The notes under the pieces were generated by a model. The model was not told the DNA's origin. It searched no databases and was given only the letters and a program-made list of their open reading frames with translations. The translations under genes and the position numbers were made by a program. Shown piece by piece: positions 38,308 through 47,733 of a stretch of 64,000 nt of DNA; position 1 is the stretch's first letter; every line of letters begins with the position of its first letter. The stretch is from Closterium sp. Naga37s-1. Taxonomy: Eukaryota; Streptophyta; Zygnematophyceae; Desmidiales; Closteriaceae. The DNA is taken from the NCBI GenBank assembly GCA_947471745.1, contig CANJKZ010000084.1, positions 2,836,501 through 2,900,500 on the forward strand, written 5' to 3'.

Positions 38308-41031
38308 TTAAATGTTCCCCATGGCCACCAACCTGGACTTAGGCCTCTCAATGCTACCATCAGCCTTGTGTTTGTACTTCCACACCCACTGACACCTCAA
38401 TACCTCCATACCAGGTGGCACACAAGCTGGATCAACCAGCTCAAAGGACTCGTTCACCTTATGAGACTCAAGCTCCTCGCGCATGGACTCGACACACTCA
38501 GGACGGGACAAGGCCTCCTTGACTGACTTAGGCTCATGTACCTGACCCATAAGACAAAAATCAAGTCCATGCGCACCCCCATCAGCATCCACAAGCATGC
38601 ACTCCTCCCAATCATGCACCTCATGATCATGCATGTAAGCATACTGTGCACTTGGTGTGAACCTCTCAGGTGGCCGGGAGATGCGTGTGGTGCGGCGCAG
38701 AGGTGATGCCTCCCCCTGCTCCAAACTTTGCAGCTTCTCCCTCCAAGTCACTCTCTTCATGGGGGACCGTGGTGACTTGGGCAGCTGCTGCTGCAGTAGT
38801 TGCTGCCACCTACCCATAGGAACAGGCGGTGTATGCTGCTGTGGTGGCTGCTGTGGCTTCTCTTGTTGCTGCTGCTGCTGCCCCTGTGGCTGCTCCGGGT
38901 CATGGGCTCGTGCGTTAGGGTCAGGGGTAGAACCAGCAGTTGGTGACTCCTCATGGTGAGGTGCAGCTGCCTTTTGTTCCTCTTGCTGCTCCTGTACCTC
39001 CTCTCCAGGGTCCTCCCATGCCCCCTCAAAGATGGAAGAGGTGTAGGGATCCTGGAGGGAGCTCCCAACTGTACTAGCACCACGCTCCTTCCACCCCTTG
39101 TAGCTCAGCCCCTCGTGAAAAACCACATCCCGGCTTTCCACCACCCGCTGATCCGCCACACTCCACAACATCCAAGCTTTGCTCCTCTCCGACACCCCAA
39201 GGAAAATGCCCCATTGTGCCTTAGGATCCAGCTTCCTCCGTTGCTGGTCGGGCACTTTGAACTGCGTCATGCACCCCCACACTCGTGCCATCGACACACT
39301 AGGCACCTTCCTAGTCCACATGAAGTATGGGCTCTTGCCCTCTAGCCCCTTGCTGCCCATCCGGTTCTTAACCCAGTTGGCATATTGCACTGCTGCCCCC
39401 CACCAAGTATGGTCCAGCTGCGCATGAGCAAGCATGGCTCGGGCAAGGTCAATGAGGGTCCGGTTTAGCCTCTCTTTTGCCCCATTTTGCTGCGGCGTGT
39501 AGGCAACTGAAAGCTGGTGGGTGATGCCCTTGTCTTCAAGGAAAGACTCCAGATCCTTCCCCATGTACTCCCCACCCCGATCAGACCTAAGTATTTTCAC
39601 CTTGGCCCCGGCTTCCCTCTCCGCATAGCGTATCCAACGCCTGAAGACCTTCGCCACCTCATCCTTGGTTTTCACCAAGGTAACCCAACTTAGGCGGCTG
39701 AATTCATCCAAGAAGGTGATGAAGTATTTGCTGCCCTTCTCCCTTTCCGGTGTTTGCATGGGGCCACACACATCCGTGTGCACCAACTCAAGAGGTGCGG
39801 AGGCTCTAGTGGTGAAGGTAGGGAAGGAGGTCCTTGGCAGCTTCCCGGTCGTGCAATCAGGGCACTTGCTTGGCTGCCCACCACCCTCCTTGATCTCCAC
39901 ACCCTTCAGCTCCCCCTTCTTCACACACTCCACAAGTTGCTGCCTTCCCGCATGCCCCATGCGTAGGTGCAGCAAATCTGCCGTCACCTGCTCTACAACC
40001 CTCCAACGGGTGCTGCAAGCGGCATCCTTGGCTTCAACCCCATGTGCCTTCTCTACGTGAGGCATACACACTGGAACAAGGTATAAACCCTTCTCTAACT
40101 TGGCCTCCATCACCACAGCTCCACCCTTGCGAACCATGCACCCTCCCATGGTGAAGGTGCATATGCATTCTTGCCTCGCAAGCTGAGAGCATGAGAGAAG
40201 GTTGGCTGCCAATCCAGGAACATGAAGCACACCCTTCAAATTCAGCACCTCCCCCTCCTTCCCCTTGACGGTGATGGTGCCGATGCCGATTGCTTGCAGC
40301 GTATCTCCACTCCCCACAATCACATTTCTGGAGTTAGGTGGGAGGGAGTGATAGGTGGTGAAGAGGTCGCACCAAGGTACGATTCCACAGGTTGCCCCAG
40401 AGTCTAGAATGAGCTGGTTGGGGTCAGCCAACACACGACCAGCAAGCGCCGTCTCCTTCTCCAAGGATAAGAAGGAGAAACCATCATCCGATGAGTCCTC
40501 CTTTCCCTTCTTATCCTCGTTTGCTGCCGCTGCTGCCGCTTTCTCCTTGCTGCCCTTCTTGTTCCATGCTCCATTCTTCATCCTCCTCTCCACCCACTCA
40601 GGCCTAGTGACAGGTGGAGCCTCTCCTGGGTACCCTTGAGGCTTCCACCCATCTGGTCGGCTCCAACACTCCTTCCAAGAGTGCTTCCGGTTGCATCCAG
40701 GGACGAGGCACTTGTCGAGCTCCTTCTTCTTCCCCCCACCTCCTTGCCGCTGCTGGTACTTCTTGGAAGCAGCCCTATCACCTGCCCCCATTCCCCTTTC
40801 AACTCCTCTACCAGCATCACGCTTGCGAGCCTCATCAGAAACCAACACCTTCCATATCCAGGCCTTGGTCCATTTCTGCTGCTCAAGGTGAAGGTACTGC
40901 AGTAGGGCCTCGTTTGCCTCTTGGTCCAGCCCCTGGAGTGCGGTGTAGATGATCTCCTTCTCATCTACTTTGTAGTTCAACTCCTCCAAGGCCCTGACAT
41001 ACTCATCCACCCTCTGGAGATACTGCACCAT
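38308..41031 (-). CDS. D Gag C-terminal part, protease, integrase, RT start
   Basis: 907 codons open. Gag end (MVQYLQRVDEYVRALEELNYKVDEKEII); zinc knuckle of unusual spacing CLVPGCNRKHSWKEC (CX4CX3HX4C); protease NQLILDSGATCGIVP; GVLHVPGLAANLLS; pre-integrase LLHLRMGHAGRQQL...CPDCTTGKLP; integrase LVHTDVCGPMQ, LRSDRGGEYMG, PQQNGAKERLNRTL; tail MARVWGCMTQFKVPDQQRRKLDPKAQWGIFLGVSERSKAW; Gln-rich linker; RT start LRCQWVWKYKHKADGSIERPKSRLVAMG. Best-kept protease-integrase region next to A3. It stops at TAA 38308-38310, where Gln is probably expected. Confidence 0.92.
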   Translation of the reverse strand: MVQYLQRVDEYVRALEELNYKVDEKEIIYTALQGLDQEANEALLQYLHLEQQKWTKAWIWKVLVSDEARKRDAGRGVERGMGAGDRAASKKYQQRQGGGGKKKELDKCLVPGCNRKHSWKECWSRPDGWKPQGYPGEAPPVTRPEWVERRMKNGAWNKKGSKEKAAAAAANEDKKGKEDSSDDGFSFLSLEKETALAGRVLADPNQLILDSGATCGIVPWCDLFTTYHSLPPNSRNVIVGSGDTLQAIGIGTITVKGKEGEVLNLKGVLHVPGLAANLLSCSQLARQECICTFTMGGCMVRKGGAVVMEAKLEKGLYLVPVCMPHVEKAHGVEAKDAACSTRWRVVEQVTADLLHLRMGHAGRQQLVECVKKGELKGVEIKEGGGQPSKCPDCTTGKLPRTSFPTFTTRASAPLELVHTDVCGPMQTPEREKGSKYFITFLDEFSRLSWVTLVKTKDEVAKVFRRWIRYAEREAGAKVKILRSDRGGEYMGKDLESFLEDKGITHQLSVAYTPQQNGAKERLNRTLIDLARAMLAHAQLDHTWWGAAVQYANWVKNRMGSKGLEGKSPYFMWTRKVPSVSMARVWGCMTQFKVPDQQRRKLDPKAQWGIFLGVSERSKAWMLWSVADQRVVESRDVVFHEGLSYKGWKERGASTVGSSLQDPYTSSIFEGAWEDPGEEVQEQQEEQKAAAPHHEESPTAGSTPDPNARAHDPEQPQGQQQQQQEKPQQPPQQHTPPVPMGRWQQLLQQQLPKSPRSPMKRVTWREKLQSLEQGEASPLRRTTRISRPPERFTPSAQYAYMHDHEVHDWEECMLVDADGGAHGLDFCLMGQVHEPKSVKEALSRPECVESMREELESHKVNESFELVDPACVPPGMEVLRCQWVWKYKHKADGSIERPKSRLVAMGNI

Positions 41032-41550
41032 GGTCTCTCCATCACCATAGTTGCGTCCTTAGAGTAGAACCGCTTCCTCCAAGTGAGTATGCTTAGCAAC
41101 CCTTTTTGCAAATGTCGATCTTGAACTCTCTTCCATGCTTGGGCAGCTGCTCCTTGCTTCCCCTTCAGGTCAATCAGCATCTTTAGGAGCTCTAGTTTGC
41201 CTTCCAAAGCCCAACACAGGTACTGGAACGCTTGCTTGTCCTTACGGTCCCATGCTTCTTGTGCCTTAAGTAGCTCCTCCGCACTAAGCCGATGCCTTCC
41301 GGTTCGCGGTGCTGCTGATCCACCTCCACTTCCCTCACTTATAGATGAGCTAGAGGCTCCCCCCAGCCCCTGCTCCCTCTTGGCTAGACACTCAAGCAGA
41401 TGCCTCTGCTTCATCAGCTTCAAGTCTTCGCTCCGATCCTTCCAAAACGCCTTCTAGGTCTTTGATACCTAGCCAAAGCGTAAACTGGAACCGCCATAGC
41501 GAAAAATCCGAGCCGGTGAACCTAGGAGGGCCATCTAATTTCTGGGCCAT
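40977..41550 (-). pseudogene. D Gag N-terminal part
   Basis: ATG at 41550 (plus-strand CAT 41548-41550): MAQKLDGPPRFTGSDFSLWRFQFTLWLG. A shift near 41450 moves to the frame KAFWKDRSEDLKLMKQRHLLECLAKREQG, RLSAEELLKAQEAWDRKDKQAFQYLCWALEGKLELLKMLID, which runs to about 41050. There a second shift is needed to join MVQYLQRVDEYV. Typical copia Gag with an added Ser/Gly-rich loop. Confidence 0.82.
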
Positions 41551-41622
41551 GATCAACCCTAGATCTGGATATCCTTAAACCAAATCTAAATTTGATAAAA
41601 ATAGGGAATGTCGCAGGCCTAA

Positions 41623-41637
41623 CCAGCTCTGATACCA
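41623..41637 (-). promoter_or_regulatory. D primer binding site (initiator Met tRNA)
   Basis: Coding strand TGGTATCAGAGCTGG, one base inside the 5' LTR. Confidence 0.87.
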
Positions 41638-41638
41638 C

Positions 41639-42147
41639 TGATGGATAGCGTTCGAATCTGGAGAGCGTACAAGAGATTAAGTCCGCCGACTTCGACGGAA
41701 CATTGCATACAGCTCACGTAACCTTAAGCTATGCGCGAGTACGCGTTGGAAACGTCTTAATCTCTACTTTCCAGAATGGTAACGCCCGCCTTAAACCAAG
41801 ATCTAGGCCGATTGCTATCGCGATTTAAGTGCGACGGGGTGTCCTAGCCGAATTACTTGGCAGCCATGGATTAAATATAGGAATGGCTTAAGCTAGAGTT
41901 CAGATATGAAAAATGACGAGTTTGACAAACCCTACCATCCCAACCCTCGCCATACAACAATCCCCAACAACCCAAAATTCCAAACTAGCAACACCAAAGG
42001 AGTTGTAGTGGATAGCAAAGGTTTGTTGGTGCTTGTTTGGTGCGAGATCAAATCCAGCCCGTAACAAGTCTGGCAATCATATTTTGCCCAAACCCTTAGC
42101 CCACAACCAGCTAGAGCAAAATACCACAACCACCTACACAATCAACA
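41639..42147 (-). repeat. D 5' LTR (509 bp)
   Basis: Same length as the 3' LTR; 16 differences by eye, no length change. Confidence 0.93.
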
Positions 42148-44547
42148 CCGGAGAAGAGCCCGTGGGTGCGGAAGAGCGCACAAGGCTATCTCCTACTTGG
42201 GCAAGCGTTGGGGAGCAGCCAGATCCGTCACATCAAGCCATTCCAGCGTGAACCAGAAAAGGGACCAAAGGCATGGGCTGCTCTCAAGGGTGTACATGCT
42301 CCTGCAACAGTGGCGGTAGCGGTGGTGTTGGAACGGCAAATGGCGGCGCTACGAATTGAAGAAGACGAAGCGGTTGAAGAAGGGGTGCAGAAATTCTTCG
42401 ACTTGTTGACGCGACTTGAGGGAGCTGATTTGAACTACAGTGAGCTCCAAAAGAAGACCAAGTTGCTGGCCTTACTCCCAGAGTCATGGTCCTTGCTCAT
42501 CATCAACCTCAATTGTGACTTGCCCCGCCTCTCGCTTGAAGACGTGAAGCGAGCGATCCTTCAAGAGGACTTCCGCCGCCGTGAGTTGGAGAGTGCGGAT
42601 GGCGCCGGGGCAGCAAGCATCGGCTGAGGGTATGGCCGTGGAAGGGGCAGAGGACGAGGGGGAGGCAGATTTGGCAGCAACAACTTCAATGGAGGCCGCG
42701 GGAGTGGCGGATACGGCAGCGACAACAAGAGCTACGGACGCGGTCGCGGCCAATTCGACGGCGAGTGCCACTATTGTCACAAGAGCGGACATATGTGGCA
42801 CGATTGCTTCAAGCTCCCTGATGGATGGACCCCTGCTCAAGGCCAAGAGGGTAGAGGAGCAGGGGGAGGGAGAGGAAGAGGCCGTGGAGGCCGTGGCGGT
42901 CGCGGAGGTGGTGCTGCAAATATGAAGAACGGTGACAATGAGAGCGAGTCGAGGGACGATCGCTCTCCAGGTCAATTCTTCGTCGTGTCAACGCAAGCAC
43001 CGACTGCACCAGAGAAGGATGAAAGCTTTGAGGAGCCTGATTCTGTGGGGAAGGTGACCCTACATTCCCTGGACTATTGGGTAATCGATAGCGGCGCTAC
43101 CTACAGCATGACACCTCGTGCGGACTTGCTCACGGAACTTGAACCGTCACCAGTGAAGCATGTCACATCGGCATTGGGGCAGCGAGCAGAGGTGAAAGGC
43201 ATGGACAAGGCCATGTTCAAGGGTGCTGATGGGAAGATGGTGGGCCTCAAGAACGTGCTTTGGGTGCCCAACCTTGCTGCAAACCTTATTTCCGTGTGGC
43301 TGTTGCAAAAGGCCGGCATGGATACGAGCTCGAAGGGAGCCAAGACCTACACCGCAAGGATTGGCGAGCGGGTTCTTTGGGACCTTCATGAGGACAGGGA
43401 TGTCTTCAACGAGATGTGGCAGATCCCTGTGGTCCCTATGCCTAAGGATAGGCAAGTGGCATCAAGCATCAGCACCAAGGGTGAAGCGGTTGGTAGCGGC
43501 GATGGCGCGAACGGTCGCGCTAAGGAGATTGAGTCCAAGAAGTGCAATCTTGGAGGGACCAGCAAGCTCGGTGAACACGAGGAGAGTGGTGCAGCAGCTC
43601 AGAAGCAGCACAAGGGTGAGGAGAATCCCAAGGCAGCAGCGGAGGAGGACTACGGAGAGAGCATGTGGAGCACTATTGCAAATGCGGCATTCTCCAATCC
43701 GACTTCGGCTACGGGGGAGTGTGATTGGCTCACCTTGCATCGGCGAATGGGGCATGCTGCCCTGCCCATCTTGCAGCAGATAGTGAAGAATGATATGGTT
43801 GCTGGCATACGTGTGAAGGGGGAGCCCGATGAGGTACTTGGTTGCCCGACGTGCATGCAAGCCAAGTTCACCTGTTACCCGTTCTCTAGTTCGGAGGCAA
43901 CGGCTAAGGCACCACTTGATGAGGTGGTGATCGACGTGGTGGGCCCCTTGAAGCTTGGAGCTGCTGGAGCTGAGTATTTCCTCACCATAGTCGACGTCTA
44001 CACCCGCATGACTTGGGTGTACGTGCTGTCCAAGAAGAGCGACGTGGCTGAAACGGTGAAGACCGATTGGTTGCCGATGGTGGAGCGGCAATAAGACCGG
44101 CTAGTCAAGGCAATTCGCACCGATCGAGGGGGGGAGTTCATGAGCAAGGAGTTCTCCTTGTGGCTGAAGAAGAATGGCATAAGGCACTCCCTTACCATGC
44201 CATACTCCCCTGCAATGAACGGCATCGCTGAGCGAGCAAACCACACAACCACGGAGACGACACGCGGGTTGCTCATTGAAGTCGGGCTACCCAACTACTT
44301 CTGGCCTGATGCGGTGCGGAGTGCGTGTGTGGCCAAGAACAGAGCTTTGACTCATGTCGGAGCAGATAAATGGGTGCCCTATATGGAGTGGATTGGAAGG
44401 AAGCCAAAGATGGATATGCTTCGGGTGTTCGGGTGCATGTGCATGGCACTCGTGCCTAACCATCTTCGGCACAACAAGCTCGGTGCCAAGGCGATATGGG
44501 CTGTGCACTTGGGCATGGCTCAAAACAGCAAGAGGTGGCTTCTTTGG
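42148..44547 (+). pseudogene. B2 Gag C-terminal part, protease and integrase (before E)
   Basis: Resumes Gag in frame (EKSPWVRKSAQGYLLLGQALGSSQIRHIKPF, LLALLPESWSLLIINLN, EDVKRAILQEDFRRRELE). TGA at 42625 breaks an RGG-rich region, then zinc knuckle CHYCHKSGHMWHDC, protease YWVIDSGATYSMTPRADLL, pre-integrase CDWLTLHRRMGHAALP...CPTCMQAKF, integrase VVIDVVGPLKL. TAA at 44092 (CAA in B1), then IRTDRGGEFMSKEF and MNGIAERANHT. E interrupts at 44547 within WLLW; TTTGG 44543-44547 is E's target duplication. Confidence 0.9.
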
Positions 44548-45405
44548 TGTTATGTGATGCTATCATTTGCATTCACGTCTGTCTGCCTCCCATCATATGT
44601 TCGTGTGTTGCATGCGTTGTGTGAGCGTGTGCAAGAATTTGTGTTTGGTGTTGTTTGGATTTTCTGAGTGTGTTTGAATGTTATTTGGCTTGAGCAGATA
44701 TCTGAAGTGACTCCTCTGCTCAAGAGCTTCCCGACGAACCGAGAATCGCCGCGATCGGAGCAAGAACGTGAAAGATATTATCGTTCGAAGTTTTGACTGA
44801 GATGCGGCGAATATGGGAATTTGCGGGTTGACTCAATATGGGGTACAGACTTTTGGGGGTTGGGAAATTCGATACCATAACTGTAGATGATACCAAGTGG
44901 TTGGGAGAAGCCAAACCAGGTTGGCAAGTGTGGCCAAGTTGGGTGAGGTGGATGGCATGAGTTGGGAAAGTGACAAATGTCAAAGTTGGGGTGCCTATAG
45001 AGAGGGGAATTGTGTGGTATGGGGTTTCCTTGGTTGGGGACTCCCTTGGGACCTTCCCTCTCGTCCTCCTCATCCCCTCCTACCTGGTTCAATTGCTACT
45101 CCAACTTTCTTGTGTGAACTTGTGAGACAACTTTGTGATTGAGTTACGTTTTTCTATGGCAGCATACCCCTAGTGCGCCGAAGTTCATAAATCGAGTTAT
45201 ACTCCATAATTTGATAATATTCAAATTGGGAAAGATAGCCACGGTCAAGGGCTACAACATACTCGAGTTTGAGAGAATTCTAACAGTGCGTAAATCGTCG
45301 ACAACGTTTCTTGTGACGACGACTTTTCTGTCCAGAATTGTAGTTGACGATTTTGAGATATTTCAGCTCCGAATAATTCATAGACTCCGTCCTTAGTCTC
45401 TAAAA
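44548..45405 (+). repeat. E 5' LTR (858 bp)
   Basis: TGTTATGTGATGC...TTAGTCTCTAAAA. Its final bases differ from the 3' LTR (TAACA), a point change at the terminus. Confidence 0.93.
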
Positions 45406-45407
45406 AG

Positions 45408-45420
45408 TGGTATCAGAGCT
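45408..45420 (+). promoter_or_regulatory. E primer binding site (initiator Met tRNA)
   Basis: TGGTATCAGAGCT, two bases after the LTR. The 230-bp leader that follows (to 45640) has no gene. Confidence 0.88.
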
Positions 45421-45640
45421 GATTAAGGACTTTGTGAAGAGTCTATTGAGGTGTGAAGACCCTCCTAGACCCACCATGGCCTGTGGGCGTGCCTAAGTGG
45501 AGTTCTAGAGGTTGCATGTGACTTCCGCTAAGGGGAAACTCTGCCGAAATTTCGTTGGCGCCGACACTTTTGAAACTATTGTGGGACTTCGGTGTGGACA
45601 GCAAGGGGGGAGCTGAAACCTGTTATTAGGAGCAGAGGAA

Positions 45641-46811
45641 ATGAGTCAAGGGAGTGGAGATGCAGCTGAGAAGAGGAATGAGCCGCCACCATCCAAGATC
45701 GAGGCATTGGATGGCTCCAACTATGAGGAATGGAGTGGGCGGATGCGGAGTGCATTCAAGCGCTACAAGCTGCTGAAACTTGCGATGGGTGAAGAGAAGA
45801 TGCCGGAGGAAGGAGATGCCCGCGATCGATGGATTGAGAAGAGTACGGTGCTGTACGACCTAATCCTTCAATCAGTCAACAACGATATGTTCCAACACAT
45901 CAAGGATCTGGTGGAGTTGGATGATTCCGGACCAAAGGCGTGGAAGCTACTGCACAACGTGATTCAGCCCAACACGCTGCCGATGGTGATTGTGTTGGAG
46001 AAGGAGCTGGCTGCCCTCTCCATGCGACCGGGCGATGATGTGAAGCCGGTCGTTGACAAGATCAAGGACACCAATGCGAGGATGGCAACGCCGGGCAGCA
46101 ATGTGTCGCAGATGCAGCAGTGTACCAAGATCATCTCGGTGCTCGACAACTCGTGGGACAACCTCATCCCCACCCTCAACACTCAGCAGGACCAATGTAC
46201 ACCAGAGTGGCTACGGCAGCAGATTCTGCAGGAGGACTTCCGCAGGCGCCACACGGGTGGTGGTGCTGCCAACAAAACTGCTGAGGGGTATGGAGCTGCA
46301 GGAGGCAGCAGAGGAAGAGGGGGAGGGAGAGGCCAAGGCCGTGGGAGAGGCTTTGGCAGAGGGAGAGGCCGAGGTGACTATAACGAGGGGCATGGGAGCT
46401 CTGGTGGCAGGGGGAGTACCCGAATGGAGGGAGCGTGCTGGTACTGCAAGAAGGCTGGACATCCGTGGTTTAAGTGTTTCAGCCGGCCTGAGGGATGGGT
46501 GCCTCCAGGCATGAAGCCACCAAGTGGTGAACGTGCACGAGGTGGCGCTTTGCAAGGTTCAGGTGCACAAGGTAAAGCCAACCCTGGGATGTTCCTCATG
46601 GTTGAGGATGTGAAAGGGAGTGAGGGTGATGTGGGATCAGTTGGGAAGGTTGTGATGCACCCCCTCACTCACTGGGTGATAGATTCAGGTTGCACAAGTC
46701 ATATGACCCCACGGGCAGATTTGCTTGACGAGGTAAAGCCCCCCGGAAAGATTAAGTTTGTGGCTGCCGCTTCAGGTGCTTTGCTCCCTGTGATTGGTGT
46801 TGGGAATGCCA
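45641..46811 (+). pseudogene. E Gag and protease start, cut by A3
   Basis: ATG 45641. Gag core: PPPSKIEALDGSNYEEWSGRMRSAFKRYKLL, LQSVNNDMFQHIKDLVELDDSGPKAWKLL, LDNSWDNLIPTLNTQQD, EWLRQQILQEDFRRRH. Then an Arg/Gly-rich region, zinc knuckle CWYCKKAGHPWFKC, and protease HWVIDSGCTSHMTPRADLLDEVKPPGKIKFVAAASG. Open without lesions up to A3 at 46812, where it stops after VIGVGNA. It could still make a Gag particle protein. Confidence 0.9.
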
Positions 46812-46942
46812 TGTCAAACCTATATATGCTATAGTCTATTTAGGCTGTAGTGGGGTAGTCCTTAGAGGGTACAACACTTTTGTGTTTGCTACTTGTACCC
46901 CACCTGTTTCCTAGTTCATCCATTCCTCTCATAATTTTCACA
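46812..46942 (+). repeat. A3 5' LTR (131 bp)
   Basis: TGTCAAACCTATATATGC...AATTTTCACA. No second LTR exists for A3, so no age estimate is possible. Confidence 0.9.
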
Positions 46943-46962
46943 TGGTATAGAGCTGGTTCGAT
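46943..46962 (+). promoter_or_regulatory. A3 primer binding site
   Basis: TGGTATAGAGCTGGTTCGAT: initiator-Met type with one base missing after TGGTAT, as in A4. Confidence 0.72.
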
Positions 46963-47733
46963 TTTTTTTTGGGCCCACCACTGATTTTTTTTTTTCCTGC
47001 CCGAGGCGCGTGTCGCGCCTGCCCTTAGTGGCCCGTCGCTGCCCCTTCGCGGCCCTTAGCGGCCCCTCTTAAGGCCCTTCGCGGCCCCTCTTAAGGCCCT
47101 TCGCGGCCCCTCTTAAGGCCCTTCGCGGCCCCCTTTTCAGGCCCCTAGAGGCCCCTCTTAAGGCCCTTCACGGCCCCCCCTTTAGCGACCCGTCGCGGCC
47201 CTTCATGGCCCCGTCACGGCCCTTCGCGGCCCCTTTAGCGACCAGTCGCGGCCCCTTGCGACCCCTCGCGGCCCTCCGCGGCCCCTCACGGCCCTTCTTG
47301 GCCCCTCTGACGGCCCGTCGCGGCCCCTTCCCGGCCCCAACTGACGCGCCCCAGCTGGCGCGCCCCCGGCCGGCTCCTGCTGACGATCCCCTGCCGGCCC
47401 CTGCTGGCGCGGCCCCTCCTGGCGCGCCTCTGCCGGCCCCTGCTGACGCACTCCTACTGGCGCGCCCCGGCCGGCCCCTGTTGACGCGCCCCTGCCGGTC
47501 CCTGCTGACGAACCCCTGCTGGCGCGGCCCCTTCAGTCACGGCCCGCCCCTGCACCTGTCTCTGGTAAGCCGAGCCGCGCCGCCCAGCCGAGCCGCGCCG
47601 CCCAGCCGAGCCGCGCCGCCCGGCCGAGCCGCGCCGCCTCGCCGAGCCGCGCTGCTGCTACTACTACTGCACTGCTGCTACTGCTGCTACTACTGCTACT
47701 GCTGCTCCTCTTGCTACTGCTCCTACTGCTGCT
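46963..47733 (+). repeat. A3 GC-rich tandem-repeat leader
   Basis: T-runs, then GGCCCTTCGCGGCCCCTCTTAA-like units (47040-47170), further GCGGCCCCTT units, then CCCCTGCTGACGCGC-type units (47340-47530), GAGCCGCGCCGCCCA units (47570-47650) and a CTACTGCTG run. Same order as in A4. Confidence 0.8.

Larger units (their letters stand above)
36327..42147 (-). mobile_element. Copia family D (full length, 5821 bp, minus strand)
   Basis: Two 509-bp LTRs (36327-36835, 41639-42147) with about 16 differences (3.1%), flanked by CCAGA (36322-36326) and CCGGA (42148-42152), a target duplication with one change. PBS and polypurine tract are in place. Coding is almost complete: two in-frame stops in RT and two frameshifts in Gag. 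Inserted in B2 Gag. Confidence 0.94.
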
